This document shows positions 1 to 6,734 of a stretch of 14,762 nt of DNA, piece after piece. The notes beneath the pieces were generated by a model. It did no database searches and had not been told where the DNA came from. It was given only the letters and a program-made list of their open reading frames with translations. Location of the stretch: contig CAJBPC010000479.1 of assembly GCA_903957405.1 (NCBI GenBank), positions 1 through 14,762 on the forward strand, given 5' to 3'. The stretch is from an uncultured bacterium. GTDB lineage: Bacteria; Bacteroidota; Bacteroidia; Chitinophagales; Chitinophagaceae. Each line of letters opens with the position of its first letter. Position 1 is the stretch's first letter. The position numbers were made by a program, and so were the translations under genes.

Positions 1-802
1 AATAAGCCAGCCCACGGTGAATGAATTGTACAGTGATAGGATTGTCGGTCAAGAAAAAAGATGTTTCATTTCCTGTCATGCCCATTGGCCACCATTGACC
101 ATTCATGGTTGGCCAGGTGGGTGCAAAACCACCTGCTTTTAGTCCGGCCATGAACGCACCATAAACGAGTTGAATGAATACCATGACAGTCAGTGACACG
201 GTGGTTTTCCTCAGACTCAAATGTGCTACCCTTTCAGCATCCGGTATCGTTAGGGTCAAGGCAAACCAAAGGGTATAGGCTAGAAGCCCCAATGCCGCCA
301 TGAAGTGAATGGAAAGCCTGATATGACTCACATAGACATCCTCAGGATTGAGCCCGCTCTTTACCATGATCCATCCTAAGGCACCCTGCAGGCCTCCGAG
401 AAGGAACAGGATCAGCATGGGAACTGCCAAAGTGCTTCCGATCATTTTCTTCACTATGAAGTATATGAAAGGCACCAGAAACACAAACCCGATCAGTCGT
501 GCCCAAAGTCGGTGAAACCACTCCCAGAAATAGATGAATTTAAAATCAGCGATGCTAAAGTCGAAATTGATATGTTTGAATTGCCCGATCTGCTTGTACT
601 TATCGAAAGCCAATTGCCAGTCGGCTTCATTAAGCGGGGGAATCGAACCCAAAATGGGTTTCCATTCGGTGATGGACAAGCCTGACCCAGTGAGCCTTGT
701 GATACCCCCGAGGAGTACCTGTATCATAATCATGGCAACACCCAATAGCAGCCAAATGGCGATTGGTTTTGAACCGGGAGCCTGAATTGCTTTATCGTTC
801 AT
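1..802 (-). CDS. ctaA: Heme A synthase, COX15/CtaA family (C-terminus cut by window edge)
   Basis: Converts heme O to heme A in the membrane for cytochrome oxidase. Reading leftwards from the ATG at 802, 267 residues are visible before the window ends, so the C-terminus is missing. Seen: a first membrane segment at about 14-34; the family signature TRLTGSGLSITEWKP at 35-49; EWFHR with candidate heme-ligand H97; a second histidine in RLSIHF (H166); the stretch FMAGLKAGGFAPTWP at 217-231; and a third in IHRGLAY (H262). The loop motifs and the spacing of conserved histidines match type-2 (COX15-like) synthases, not the shorter Bacillus CtaA type. A fourth expected histidine lies beyond the window. 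The gene is divergent from rnhB across a 70-bp gap. It is not in the supplied ORFs only because its stop is outside the window. Confidence 0.93.
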   Translation of the reverse strand, partial: MNDKAIQAPGSKPIAIWLLLGVAMIMIQVLLGGITRLTGSGLSITEWKPILGSIPPLNEADWQLAFDKYKQIGQFKHINFDFSIADFKFIYFWEWFHRLWARLIGFVFLVPFIYFIVKKMIGSTLAVPMLILFLLGGLQGALGWIMVKSGLNPEDVYVSHIRLSIHFMAALGLLAYTLWFALTLTIPDAERVAHLSLRKTTVSLTVMVFIQLVYGAFMAGLKAGGFAPTWPTMNGQWWPMGMTGNETSFFLTDNPITVQFIHRGLAY

Positions 803-806
803 GGTA

Positions 807-814
807 CAAAAGTA
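807..814 (-). promoter_or_regulatory. Candidate -7 element of the ctaA promoter
   Basis: On the minus strand this reads TACTTTTG, an exact match to the Bacteroidota -7 consensus TAnnTTTG. Transcription would start about 5-7 bases downstream, practically on the ATG at 802, so the mRNA would be leaderless or nearly so. I see no clear -33 TTTG at the usual distance, which keeps this tentative. Confidence 0.35.
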
Positions 815-872
815 TCAAAGCGGATTTGCACTCCGGGATTTTGATGAGGATTTTGTAGGTAATTTGCACTAG

Positions 873-1475
873 ATGCTCAAACCATTTTATCAGCAAAAGG
901 TCCCGGAGGCGGGATGCGACGAGGCTGGCAGGGGTTGTCTCGCCGGTCCGGTTTTTGCGGCTGCGGTCATCCTTCCACTTGACTTTCAGAACCCACTGCT
1001 GAATGATTCCAAGCAACTCAAGGAAGAAGACCGGTATATGCTTCGGGAAGTGATCCTGCAAAACGCCATTGCCTGGGCTGTTGCAAGCGTTGACCACGAC
1101 GAGATAGACAGGATCAATATCCTTCAGGCTTCACTTAAAGCGATGCATCTCTCTTTGGACCAACTAAGTACAAGACCGGGTTTGATACTCGTGGATGGTA
1201 ACCGCTTCAATGCCTATCCATTCACGCCACATATAACGGTCGTTAAAGGTGATGCGGAATACGCATCAATAGCCGCGGCAAGCATCCTTGCTAAGACTTT
1301 CCGGGATGACCACATGCACAACATGCATAATGAGTTTCCACATTATGAATGGAAGCAGAACAAAGGATATCCAACTTTGGCACATAGATTGGCTATCAAG
1401 GCATTCGGGCCAAGTCCATATCACCGTATGTCGTTTAAATGGAGGTTAGATGATGCGGACATCCCGGCCGTCTGA
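873..1475 (+). CDS. rnhB: Ribonuclease HII
   Basis: Cleaves the RNA strand of RNA-DNA hybrids and initiates removal of ribonucleotides misincorporated in DNA; cytoplasmic. The 200-residue length is normal for the family. Seen: the N-terminal DEAGRG motif (D16, E17, with G19-R20-G21), VDGNRF with D108, and KGDAEYASIAAASILAK with D127, which together make the four-acid metal site. The C-terminal NKGYPTLAHRLAIKAFGPSPYHRMSF block (from about 163) is the usual substrate-binding end. The ATG at 873 places the DEAGRG motif at the family's usual position. It runs divergently from ctaA and converges on the Sua5-like gene, with 7 bases between the two stop codons. Confidence 0.96.
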   Translation: MLKPFYQQKVPEAGCDEAGRGCLAGPVFAAAVILPLDFQNPLLNDSKQLKEEDRYMLREVILQNAIAWAVASVDHDEIDRINILQASLKAMHLSLDQLSTRPGLILVDGNRFNAYPFTPHITVVKGDAEYASIAAASILAKTFRDDHMHNMHNEFPHYEWKQNKGYPTLAHRLAIKAFGPSPYHRMSFKWRLDDADIPAV

Positions 1476-1482
1476 TGCCAAT

Positions 1483-2091
1483 TTAATCTTTGAAATCTCC
1501 GAGACCCTGTCGCAAGATCACAGGCTCTACTCCTGTGAGATCGACAATGGTTGAATACCTAAAACCACCCACACCGCCATCCACGACGATATCAACAAGC
1601 TTTCCAAACTTCTCATGGATGCACTCGGGATCTGTGTATTCTTCAATCATGTCACCCGGCAATGATGAACTGAGGATCGGATTACCGAGCTCCCGGATGA
1701 TTTCACTCGCTATGGGATGGTCCGGCACCCTTAGGCCTATAGTGTCTTTCTTACTCTTCAAAATTCGAGGAACTTCCTTGCTGGCAGGCAGAATGAACGT
1801 GAACGGGCCTGGTATATGACTTTTAAGAATCCTATAGTCCGGCGTTGTTATGCTCTTTGTGTACTTGCTCAGGTCACTCAGATCATTGCAAATGAAAGAA
1901 AGCTGCGCTTTTTGTGGGTCCACCGCTTTAATGCGGCATATCCTTTCGATGGCCTTCGGTTGGAATATATCACATCCAAAACCATAGACGGTATCCGTTG
2001 GATAAATGATGACTCCACCATTCCGAAGGCATTCCACGATTGTCTTGATAAGACGTGGCTGTGGATTTACTGGATGAAGGTGTATCAGCAT
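1483..2091 (-). CDS. L-threonylcarbamoyladenylate synthase-like protein (Sua5/YciO/YrdC family)
   Basis: The family makes threonylcarbamoyl-AMP from threonine, bicarbonate and ATP for the t6A37 modification of tRNA. The 202-residue protein is a single YrdC-type domain without the C-terminal Sua5 domain. Seen: PTDTVYG at 31-37, PGPFTFIL at 94-101, GLRVPDHP at 119-126, the serine run at 141-143, and STIVDL at 180-185, all in family order. The region 52-66, where the family has its lysine-arginine substrate-binding motif, reads RIKAVDPQKAQLSF and is closer to YciO-like members than to TsaC. A genome may carry both a TsaC/Sua5 and a YciO paralogue, so the family call is firm but t6A function is inferred. 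Confidence 0.88.
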   Translation of the reverse strand: MLIHLHPVNPQPRLIKTIVECLRNGGVIIYPTDTVYGFGCDIFQPKAIERICRIKAVDPQKAQLSFICNDLSDLSKYTKSITTPDYRILKSHIPGPFTFILPASKEVPRILKSKKDTIGLRVPDHPIASEIIRELGNPILSSSLPGDMIEEYTDPECIHEKFGKLVDIVVDGGVGGFRYSTIVDLTGVEPVILRQGLGDFKD

Positions 2092-2537
2092 AACGGGATT
2101 GGTGACAGAATTTCAAAAAACGAACAAATGGATTTATTTAACATGCTCTACCCATTTGTAAAAATAGGAAAGGTTTATTGATTATCAACAGATTAAGAAT
2201 ATAGATGTCAATTACATTTGCAGTTATTCGATTTTTCCGTCAACAGGACTTTGATTTTTCAAATATGGATATTACTTTTATGCCACAATCAAGCAGTACA
2301 GACACAATCTGTACCTACTGATCCATACCCGATATCCCATATAATTTCCTCAGTTCCAATTTTCGCTTACCTCAAAAAATTACAGAGATTCAGTTCCGGC
2401 AACCCGGTACATGAATAATGACACATCCGTGTTAAAAATTATTATGTAGCGAATGCGTAGCAGCCAATATGATTGCTCAAGCATCGAACGCCCTGCAAAG
2501 GGTCAAAGTTTCTTTTTGTGGTTTCAGAGGTAAGCAC

Positions 2538-2573
2538 AAGCCGGCGATTTCCATCGCTGGCTTCATTTTTTTT
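2538..2573 (+). terminator. Rho-independent terminator without an evident upstream gene
   Basis: An 11-bp stem pairs 2538-2548 with 2553-2563 (one G-T wobble), with the four-base loop TTCC at 2549-2552, followed by eight T at 2566-2573. Only the plus-strand direction has the T tract. No plus-strand gene lies between rnhB, which ends at 1475 and faces a converging gene, and this hairpin. Confidence 0.8.
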
Positions 2574-2638
2574 AGGAACCAACGGCCGTATAGGAATGAA
2601 GTGTCTTGAAAATAGGATGGGTAATCACCGCATAGCAG

Positions 2639-2674
2639 TGAAAAGAAAAAGGGATCTCTGAATTTGGATCCCTT
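2639..2674 (-). terminator. Rho-independent terminator of korB
   Basis: A perfect 8-bp stem (AAGGGATC at 2649-2656 with GATCCCTT at 2667-2674) encloses a 10-base loop. On the minus strand it is followed by a T-rich tract, the complement of the A-rich run at about 2639-2648. It sits 53 bases past the korB stop, so it probably ends that transcript. Confidence 0.78.
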
Positions 2675-2727
2675 CTTATGAGAAAATGCTAAAGTTGTCT
2701 GTTAAGTGGCGCTTCGAAGATTTCCTG

Positions 2728-3762
2728 TTAGTGGATGGTCCACACTTCATTACCTCGAATGAGTTTATCTAGATCCCCCTTGCCTTTCTTGCCAATGACA
2801 TCCTGGATTTGTGCGGCCATGACATCTTCATAGCAAGGCCTGTCGGTTTCGTAGAACACTCCAAAGGGCCTTGGCAGGTGTTCCTCATCGGCTGGATTAT
2901 CAAACATCCTTACGAGTATTTGTGCCTTGTAAAAATCTTTTTCATCGTGGATCCAACAATCATCCGCACTGATACCATTTCCTAGTTTGACCACTACAGG
3001 CTTGAACCCATCAAGTCGTATCGCTTTGTCTTTTGCTGCTCCAAACACCAGAGGCTTGCCCTGTTCGAGGAAAAGTGTTTCCTCGGCCTTACTTGATTTA
3101 TCGGTGAAGACCTCAAAGGCCCCATCGTTGAAAATGTTACAGTTCTGGTAGATTTCAAGGAATGAAGAACCCTTGTGCTTATAACTACGAAGGAGCGCTT
3201 CCTGAAGATGCTTGGGATCCCGGTCCATAGTCCTGGCGATGAAAGTCGCATCCGCCCCCATGGCAAGGGCAAGTGGATTGAATGGATGATCGATGCTTCC
3301 GAATGGAGTCGACTTGGTGATTTTTTTCTCTTCCGATGTCGGTGAATACTGACCCTTTGTAAGTCCGTAAATCTGGTTATTGAAGAGCATGATATTCACG
3401 TCGAAGTTCCGCCTGAGCAGGTGTATGGTATGGTTTCCCCCGATGCTCAAACTATCCCCATCCCCTGTCACGATCCATACACTAAGGTCTGGGCGACTGG
3501 CTTTCAAACCGCTGGCGATGGCAGTTGCACGCCCGTGTATGGAGTGCATGCCATATGTCTCCATGTAGTAGGGGAACCTGCTGGAACAACCAATGCCTGA
3601 AATGATCGCAATATTCTCCCTTGGAATACCAAGGGTCGGCATTATTTTTTGTACTTGAGCGAGGATGGAATAATCTCCACAACCCGGACACCAGCGTACT
3701 TCCTGGTCTGTTTGAAAATCCTTTGAGGTCAGTGGTACGGCTATCGTGGCTTGATCAGGCAT
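2728..3762 (-). CDS. korB: 2-oxoacid:ferredoxin oxidoreductase, beta subunit (KorB-like)
   Basis: Thiamine-diphosphate and iron-sulfur subunit of a 2-oxoglutarate or related 2-oxoacid:ferredoxin oxidoreductase, which makes an acyl-CoA, CO2 and reduced ferredoxin. The 344 residues contain WCPGCGDY at 24-31 (C25, C28), GIGCSSR with C59, and C208 in NCNIFNDG; these four cysteines fit the [4Fe-4S] set. The thiamine-diphosphate motif is GDGD (100-103) followed by NNQIYGLTKGQ (128-138). The C-terminal part, about 230-344, is the longer type typical of two-subunit enzymes. The alpha/gamma partner korA, usually immediately upstream, is not here; an AhpD-like gene occupies that place. The fold and cofactors are certain, but the substrate (2-oxoglutarate or pyruvate) is inferred from similarity to KorB. 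Confidence 0.93.
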   Translation of the reverse strand: MPDQATIAVPLTSKDFQTDQEVRWCPGCGDYSILAQVQKIMPTLGIPRENIAIISGIGCSSRFPYYMETYGMHSIHGRATAIASGLKASRPDLSVWIVTGDGDSLSIGGNHTIHLLRRNFDVNIMLFNNQIYGLTKGQYSPTSEEKKITKSTPFGSIDHPFNPLALAMGADATFIARTMDRDPKHLQEALLRSYKHKGSSFLEIYQNCNIFNDGAFEVFTDKSSKAEETLFLEQGKPLVFGAAKDKAIRLDGFKPVVVKLGNGISADDCWIHDEKDFYKAQILVRMFDNPADEEHLPRPFGVFYETDRPCYEDVMAAQIQDVIGKKGKGDLDKLIRGNEVWTIH

Positions 3763-3781
3763 AATCGACGTTTCTATTCAA

Positions 3782-3789
3782 CAAATCTA
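3782..3789 (-). promoter_or_regulatory. Candidate -7 element of a korB promoter
   Basis: On the minus strand this reads TAGATTTG, an exact TAnnTTTG match, 20 bases before the korB start codon, implying a leader of roughly a dozen bases. No convincing TTTG or TTG is seen at the -33 distance, so it may be a chance match. If real, korB is transcribed separately from the AhpD-like gene 112 bp upstream. Confidence 0.35.
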
Positions 3790-3874
3790 TTGAATTGTGG
3801 TCATTTTCGGAATGGGTTTTTTCAGCCGAAGGGCCAAAGTTTTCAGTCCCTTTCTGAAAGTTGCTCTTCACGGT

Positions 3875-4237
3875 TCAATCTGCCGATTCAGACTTCCCAA
3901 CTGCTTCCAGTTCCTCCCAGAATTCCGCGGCCCTTCTGGTATGTGGAATGACAATGGTTCCTCCAACAATATTCGCTACGGAGAATATCTCATAGATCTT
4001 AGCCGTATCAACACCCAATTCAAAGCATTTTCCCAAGTGGTATTTGATGCAGTCATCGCATCGAAGCACCATACTGGCCACCAATCCAAGCATTTCTTTG
4101 GTCTTTCGGTCAAGTGCGCCATCATCATAGGTGTTGGTGTCAAGATTCCAAAGACGCTTTAATACTAAGTTGTTTTTTGAAAGGATGACGTCATTCATCC
4201 GTTTACGATAGTCATTGAATTCTTCTATGGAAGTCAT
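3875..4237 (-). CDS. Carboxymuconolactone decarboxylase / AhpD-like family protein
   Basis: A 120-residue all-helical protein of the CMD/AhpD superfamily. Members range from ring-opening decarboxylases to thiol-dependent alkylhydroperoxidases. The redox signature is visible as RCDDCIKYHL at 59-68: C60 and C63 form the CxxC pair, with H67 four residues later, as in AhpD-type peroxidases. This favours a thiol-peroxidase or disulfide role over a true decarboxylase, which lacks the CxxC. It begins at the ATG at 4237 and lies 112 bp upstream of korB on the same strand. A link to protecting an oxygen-sensitive iron-sulfur oxidoreductase is only a guess from position. Confidence 0.85.
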   Translation of the reverse strand: MTSIEEFNDYRKRMNDVILSKNNLVLKRLWNLDTNTYDDGALDRKTKEMLGLVASMVLRCDDCIKYHLGKCFELGVDTAKIYEIFSVANIVGGTIVIPHTRRAAEFWEELEAVGKSESAD

Positions 4238-4345
4238 AGTTAAACCATTAATAGGTGAGGTGACGAATATGAATGTAAAGAGTAATGTCCGTTCAAGATA
4301 TCCACCGCAAAAAACACACGTAGCGTTTGTGTCTGGCGGATATGC

Positions 4346-4375
4346 AAAGAAAAAGCCGCTTTTTCAAGCGGCTTT
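4346..4375 (-). terminator. Rho-independent terminator of the RRM gene
   Basis: A perfect 10-bp stem pairs AAAGCCGCTT (4352-4361) with AAGCGGCTTT (4366-4375) around a four-base loop. On the minus strand a TTTTTCTTT tract follows. It lies 23 bases past the RRM stop codon and should insulate the AhpD-like gene from RRM transcription. Confidence 0.85.
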
Positions 4376-4398
4376 CCCAAATTGTTTGTAGCGATCGC

Positions 4399-4731
4399 TT
4401 ACCAGCGGTTGCCACCACCACCTCCGCCACCGGAGTATGGGCGCCTGCTTCCGCCACCGCTTCCGCTTCCGCCGCTATTGCTGCGTTCTTCGCGTGGTTT
4501 AGCTTCGCTTACCTTAATGGCGCGTCCTTCCACAGTAGCACCGTCCAGTTCCTGGATGGCTTTCTGTGCTGCAACATTGTCTGGCATTTCAACGAAACCA
4601 AAGCCGCGGCTGCGATTCGTGAATTTGTCCATAATTACTTTAGCAGAAGACACTTCGCCATACTCGGCAAAAAATTCCCTCAGGTCTTCATCCTGTACGT
4701 TGAAGCTAAGGTTTGATACGTAAATGTTCAT
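4399..4731 (-). CDS. Small RNA-binding protein with one RRM domain and a Gly-rich tail
   Basis: A single-strand RNA-binding protein of the bacterial RRM type, thought in other phyla to act as an RNA chaperone or post-transcriptional regulator, often cold-induced. The 110 residues are one RRM (about 1-78) with RNP2 as IYVSNL (3-8) and RNP1 as RGFGFVEM (42-49). A disordered Gly/Ser/Arg-rich tail (about 85-110) ends NRW. The ATG at 4731 places the first beta strand directly at the N-terminus; an upstream extension to 4791 would add residues encoded by the leader and is rejected. The gene has its own promoter candidate about 130 bases upstream, a long repeat-rich 5' leader, and its own terminator, so it is probably monocistronic and regulated through the leader. 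Confidence 0.95.
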   Translation of the reverse strand: MNIYVSNLSFNVQDEDLREFFAEYGEVSSAKVIMDKFTNRSRGFGFVEMPDNVAAQKAIQELDGATVEGRAIKVSEAKPREERSNSGGSGSGGGSRRPYSGGGGGGGNRW

Positions 4732-4862
4732 AAAAACGAGATAAAAATGATAAATACTTGAGACAAACACAGGGGCACTGAAGACTAACAATTTAGCAGG
4801 CTATACTTAGCAGGAAAAATCGTTCACTTACAATTAACTGTACTTAACTCAAATTAACCTTA
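4732..4862 (-). promoter_or_regulatory. Long, repeat-rich 5' leader of the RRM gene
   Basis: If transcription starts a few bases after the -7 box at 4863-4870, the mRNA has a leader of about 125 bases. On the mRNA strand it opens with three GTTAA copies at exactly 10-base spacing (plus-strand TTAAC at 4834-4838, 4844-4848, 4854-4858). It then has two copies of CCTGCTAA 14 bases apart (plus-strand TTAGCAGG at 4793-4800 and 4807-4814). No long open frame occupies it. A regulatory leader, perhaps bound by the RRM protein itself, is an inference. Confidence 0.5.
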
Positions 4863-4896
4863 CAAAGGTATGAACATTCTACCAACTAAACGCAAA
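4863..4896 (-). promoter_or_regulatory. Promoter of the RRM gene (Bacteroidota -33/-7 type)
   Basis: On the minus strand TTTG (4896-4893), then 22 bases, then TACCTTTG (4870-4863) match the Bacteroidota consensus TTTG and TAnnTTTG with permitted spacing. This is the best complete promoter in the window. The -33 element lies inside the left arm of the inverted repeat at 4891-4923. Confidence 0.65.
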
Positions 4897-4923
4897 TTAT
4901 TTTTATTTTGAAAATAATTTGCG
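4891..4923. repeat. Perfect 13-bp inverted repeat overlapping the RRM promoter
   Basis: The arms CGCAAATTATTTT (4891-4903) and AAAATAATTTGCG (4911-4923) are perfect complements around the 7-base loop TATTTTG. The hairpin lies between the Dabb gene stop and the RRM promoter. It could be a weak AT-rich terminator for the Dabb transcript, an operator, or both; the left arm contains the putative -33 TTTG. Confidence 0.7.
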
Positions 4924-4983
4924 AATTGACCGTCCCCGAGCTCAGTCTCAATATACAGCTAGGAAAATAGAAACTCCTCCGCT

Positions 4984-5286
4984 TCAGGCATCCACGGAGT
5001 CATACACCACCACTTTCGACCAAAGCGGAGAACATTCCTCCACAAATTTCAGGTGAATAGGGTCTTTCTGATATAATTCCTCATCCGCCGCACCATCAAA
5101 AATGGTCAGCCATGAAACAGCATAACTGGCGTCGATGACGTTGCGACTCGTACCTGCAGGAACCCCGGCATGAGACATTTTGATGGAAGCTGCTTTACTG
5201 AGGGCCTCGAGACCATTCATGAGGCTTTGGAGATCCTCCTGACTTTCAGGGTTCTTCAACCAAAAAAAAACGTGGTGTACGAACAT
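4984..5286 (-). CDS. Dabb-domain protein (stress-responsive alpha/beta barrel)
   Basis: A 100-residue protein that is essentially one Dabb domain, a dimeric alpha/beta-barrel fold. Seen: N-terminal MFVHHVFFWLKNP strand, AGVPAGTSRNVIDASYAVSWLTIF at about 40-63, and YQKDPIHLKFVEE at 72-84 leading to the final strand KVVVYDSV. These blocks and the length fit small bacterial Dabb proteins. Their biochemical role is mostly unknown; the name comes from plant stress-induced homologues. It lies downstream of the amidase with a 116-bp gap, and no operon link is apparent. Confidence 0.9.
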   Translation of the reverse strand: MFVHHVFFWLKNPESQEDLQSLMNGLEALSKAASIKMSHAGVPAGTSRNVIDASYAVSWLTIFDGAADEELYQKDPIHLKFVEECSPLWSKVVVYDSVDA

Positions 5287-5402
5287 ATGTCTATAGAATT
5301 AAATTGAGATCATTAACTGGCAAATTAACTCAATTCATCCGAAACAGGCAAGGATCGAACTCCTAAGTAATGGTTTTCCAAGGAATATCCGTTTCCCGGC
5401 AA

Positions 5403-6584
5403 TCACTTCATTTCCCTCAGCCAGTCTCTGACCCCCAAATGAATCTTACGGGCCACATCGCGATGGAATACCGGGTCAATAATGCGCCTTTCATCTGACT
5501 CATTGCTCAGGAATGCCACTTCAATGAGGCAATTCGGGTATTCCGTCGGACCATTCAGTGCAAAATTGAAGTGACCAACGTTACCAAACTCCGTCAGCCC
5601 TAGTTCCAGCATACGCTTCAAAATGCGTTCGGATAAAGGCCGGAATCCTATATGCCGGTAATAAGTACTTGTACCACGAATGGACTCCTTTGATGTGGAG
5701 TTCAGGTGAATGCTGAGCAGTATGTCAGGATCTTCTTTGCGCAGCATGAGGATCCTTTCCCGCATGTCAAGTGTTGTGTCGCCGATGCGTGTCATAAACA
5801 CATTTTTTATACCACTGATGCGAAGCCTCTTCGCGAGTTCCTTCGCCATCAAAAGCGTATAGTCCTTTTCAAGGATTTTTGTCCTGAGTCCACTAGCCCC
5901 GGTATTAGTTCCTCCATGACCGGCATCCACTGCAATCCTGAGTTTTCGTATATCGTTCGAAGCGGGTGGTCGCTTCACCCTTACCACTAAACGATTGCCG
6001 GTGGAATCATAATAAACAGAATGACCCCAGTGATTCTCGTGCCGCAGATCCACGTGCACCCGAAGTACATCATCTTCCACCTGCTCGTACCATGCATTCC
6101 GGATCTCTTTGGCGGATTGCAGTTGTGTGACCCAATTGGTATTGGATGTGGCACCGAAAATATCCACCACGATCCTGAACGGATTGATTTGCATCTGGCT
6201 TTTATACGGCAACTTTTCCTGCAAGGCAACCGTAAGATAATCATACCGATCATCACCATAAACTTTCCAACTGCCGCTAAGGCTATAGCCCCCCCTTGTG
6301 CTACCAACCGCCACACGAACACTCTCCTTCGCGATGAAAGCGCGGTGCCTGTCAGACAACTGTACAATGTAATCTCCATTGGTACTGTCCACCACCCTTA
6401 AAATGACGTTGGAATCCAAATAGGTCATTTTCGCACCGCCAAGCCTGTCATCTCCAGGACCAAATTCCAAGAATGGCAACGGACCAACAGTTTTGACCAA
6501 ACCCGAAGGAATTGACTTGACCTGTGCACGCAAATCAGATGTCAAAAGAAGAGACAAAAAAATAATTATCAGCCTCATACGCAT
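5403..6584 (-). CDS. Secreted N-acetylmuramoyl-L-alanine amidase (Amidase_3) with AMIN-like domain
   Basis: Zinc hydrolase that cuts the amide bond between muramic acid and the stem peptide in peptidoglycan; exported to the periplasm. A signal peptide is visible (residues 1-20, charged start, hydrophobic core 5-15, Ala-Gln cleavage). An SH3-like or beta region (about 25-100) and an AMIN-like beta domain (about 115-205) follow. The catalytic domain (about 214-390) has AVDAGHGG with H223, E239 in KILEKDY, SIHLNS with H293, and CLIEVAFLSN with catalytic E355. At 393 residues it resembles AmiC-like amidases that need activation by a LytM-type partner. A second in-frame ATG lies two codons downstream (6578). 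The gene is probably monocistronic. Confidence 0.93.
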   Translation of the reverse strand: MRMRLIIIFLSLLLTSDLRAQVKSIPSGLVKTVGPLPFLEFGPGDDRLGGAKMTYLDSNVILRVVDSTNGDYIVQLSDRHRAFIAKESVRVAVGSTRGGYSLSGSWKVYGDDRYDYLTVALQEKLPYKSQMQINPFRIVVDIFGATSNTNWVTQLQSAKEIRNAWYEQVEDDVLRVHVDLRHENHWGHSVYYDSTGNRLVVRVKRPPASNDIRKLRIAVDAGHGGTNTGASGLRTKILEKDYTLLMAKELAKRLRISGIKNVFMTRIGDTTLDMRERILMLRKEDPDILLSIHLNSTSKESIRGTSTYYRHIGFRPLSERILKRMLELGLTEFGNVGHFNFALNGPTEYPNCLIEVAFLSNESDERRIIDPVFHRDVARKIHLGVRDWLREMK

Positions 6585-6734
6585 TGTTTTAAAGAAGATG
6601 ATGTTTCTGTTTGACCAAACCGGAATAATTCACTGGACAGCATGAGCAGGTGGCATCGTGCTTTACTATGATCATCGGAATGGTACAACTTCATCTATTT
6701 TGAAATAAAATTGCAAAGAAATCCAATCCAAGTT
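6585..6734. other. Intergenic region upstream of the amidase
   Basis: It must contain the amidase promoter on the minus strand and possibly a promoter for the decayed plus-strand gene. I see no exact TAnnTTTG close to the amidase start. On the plus strand TATTTTG near 6697 is a partial match. Nothing else stands out. Confidence 0.4.

Larger units (their letters stand above)
2092..2727. other. 636-bp gene-free interval
   Basis: No convincing coding region is visible. Open frames at 2218-2418 and 2473-2661 lack recognisable domains, and the second runs through a terminator hairpin. What can be seen: a -7-like TACATTTG at 2213-2220 on the plus strand without a good -33 partner; a small inverted repeat GTACAGA/TCTGTAC at 2296-2302 and 2308-2314; a strong plus-strand terminator at 2538-2573; and a minus-strand terminator at 2639-2674. 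The AT-rich left part may hold the upstream region of the Sua5-like gene. The orphan terminator suggests a small RNA or a decayed gene. Confidence 0.5.

Noticed and set aside
2218..2418. 66-residue plus-strand frame with a hydrophobic stretch resembling a signal sequence
   Set aside because: TTG start, no domain, no codon or ribosome-site support; kept only as part of the gene-free interval.
2473..2661. 62-residue plus-strand frame
   Set aside because: It reads straight through the terminator hairpin at 2538-2573 and has no recognisable protein features.
4382..4723. Plus-strand open frame with a proline-rich segment
   Set aside because: It is antisense to the RRM gene; the proline run is the complement of the Gly-rich tail codons.
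4732..4791. Extended RRM protein start with a hydrophobic leader
   Set aside because: The RRM domain starts directly with MNIYVSNL; the extension lies in the leader and would mimic a signal peptide on an RNA-binding protein.
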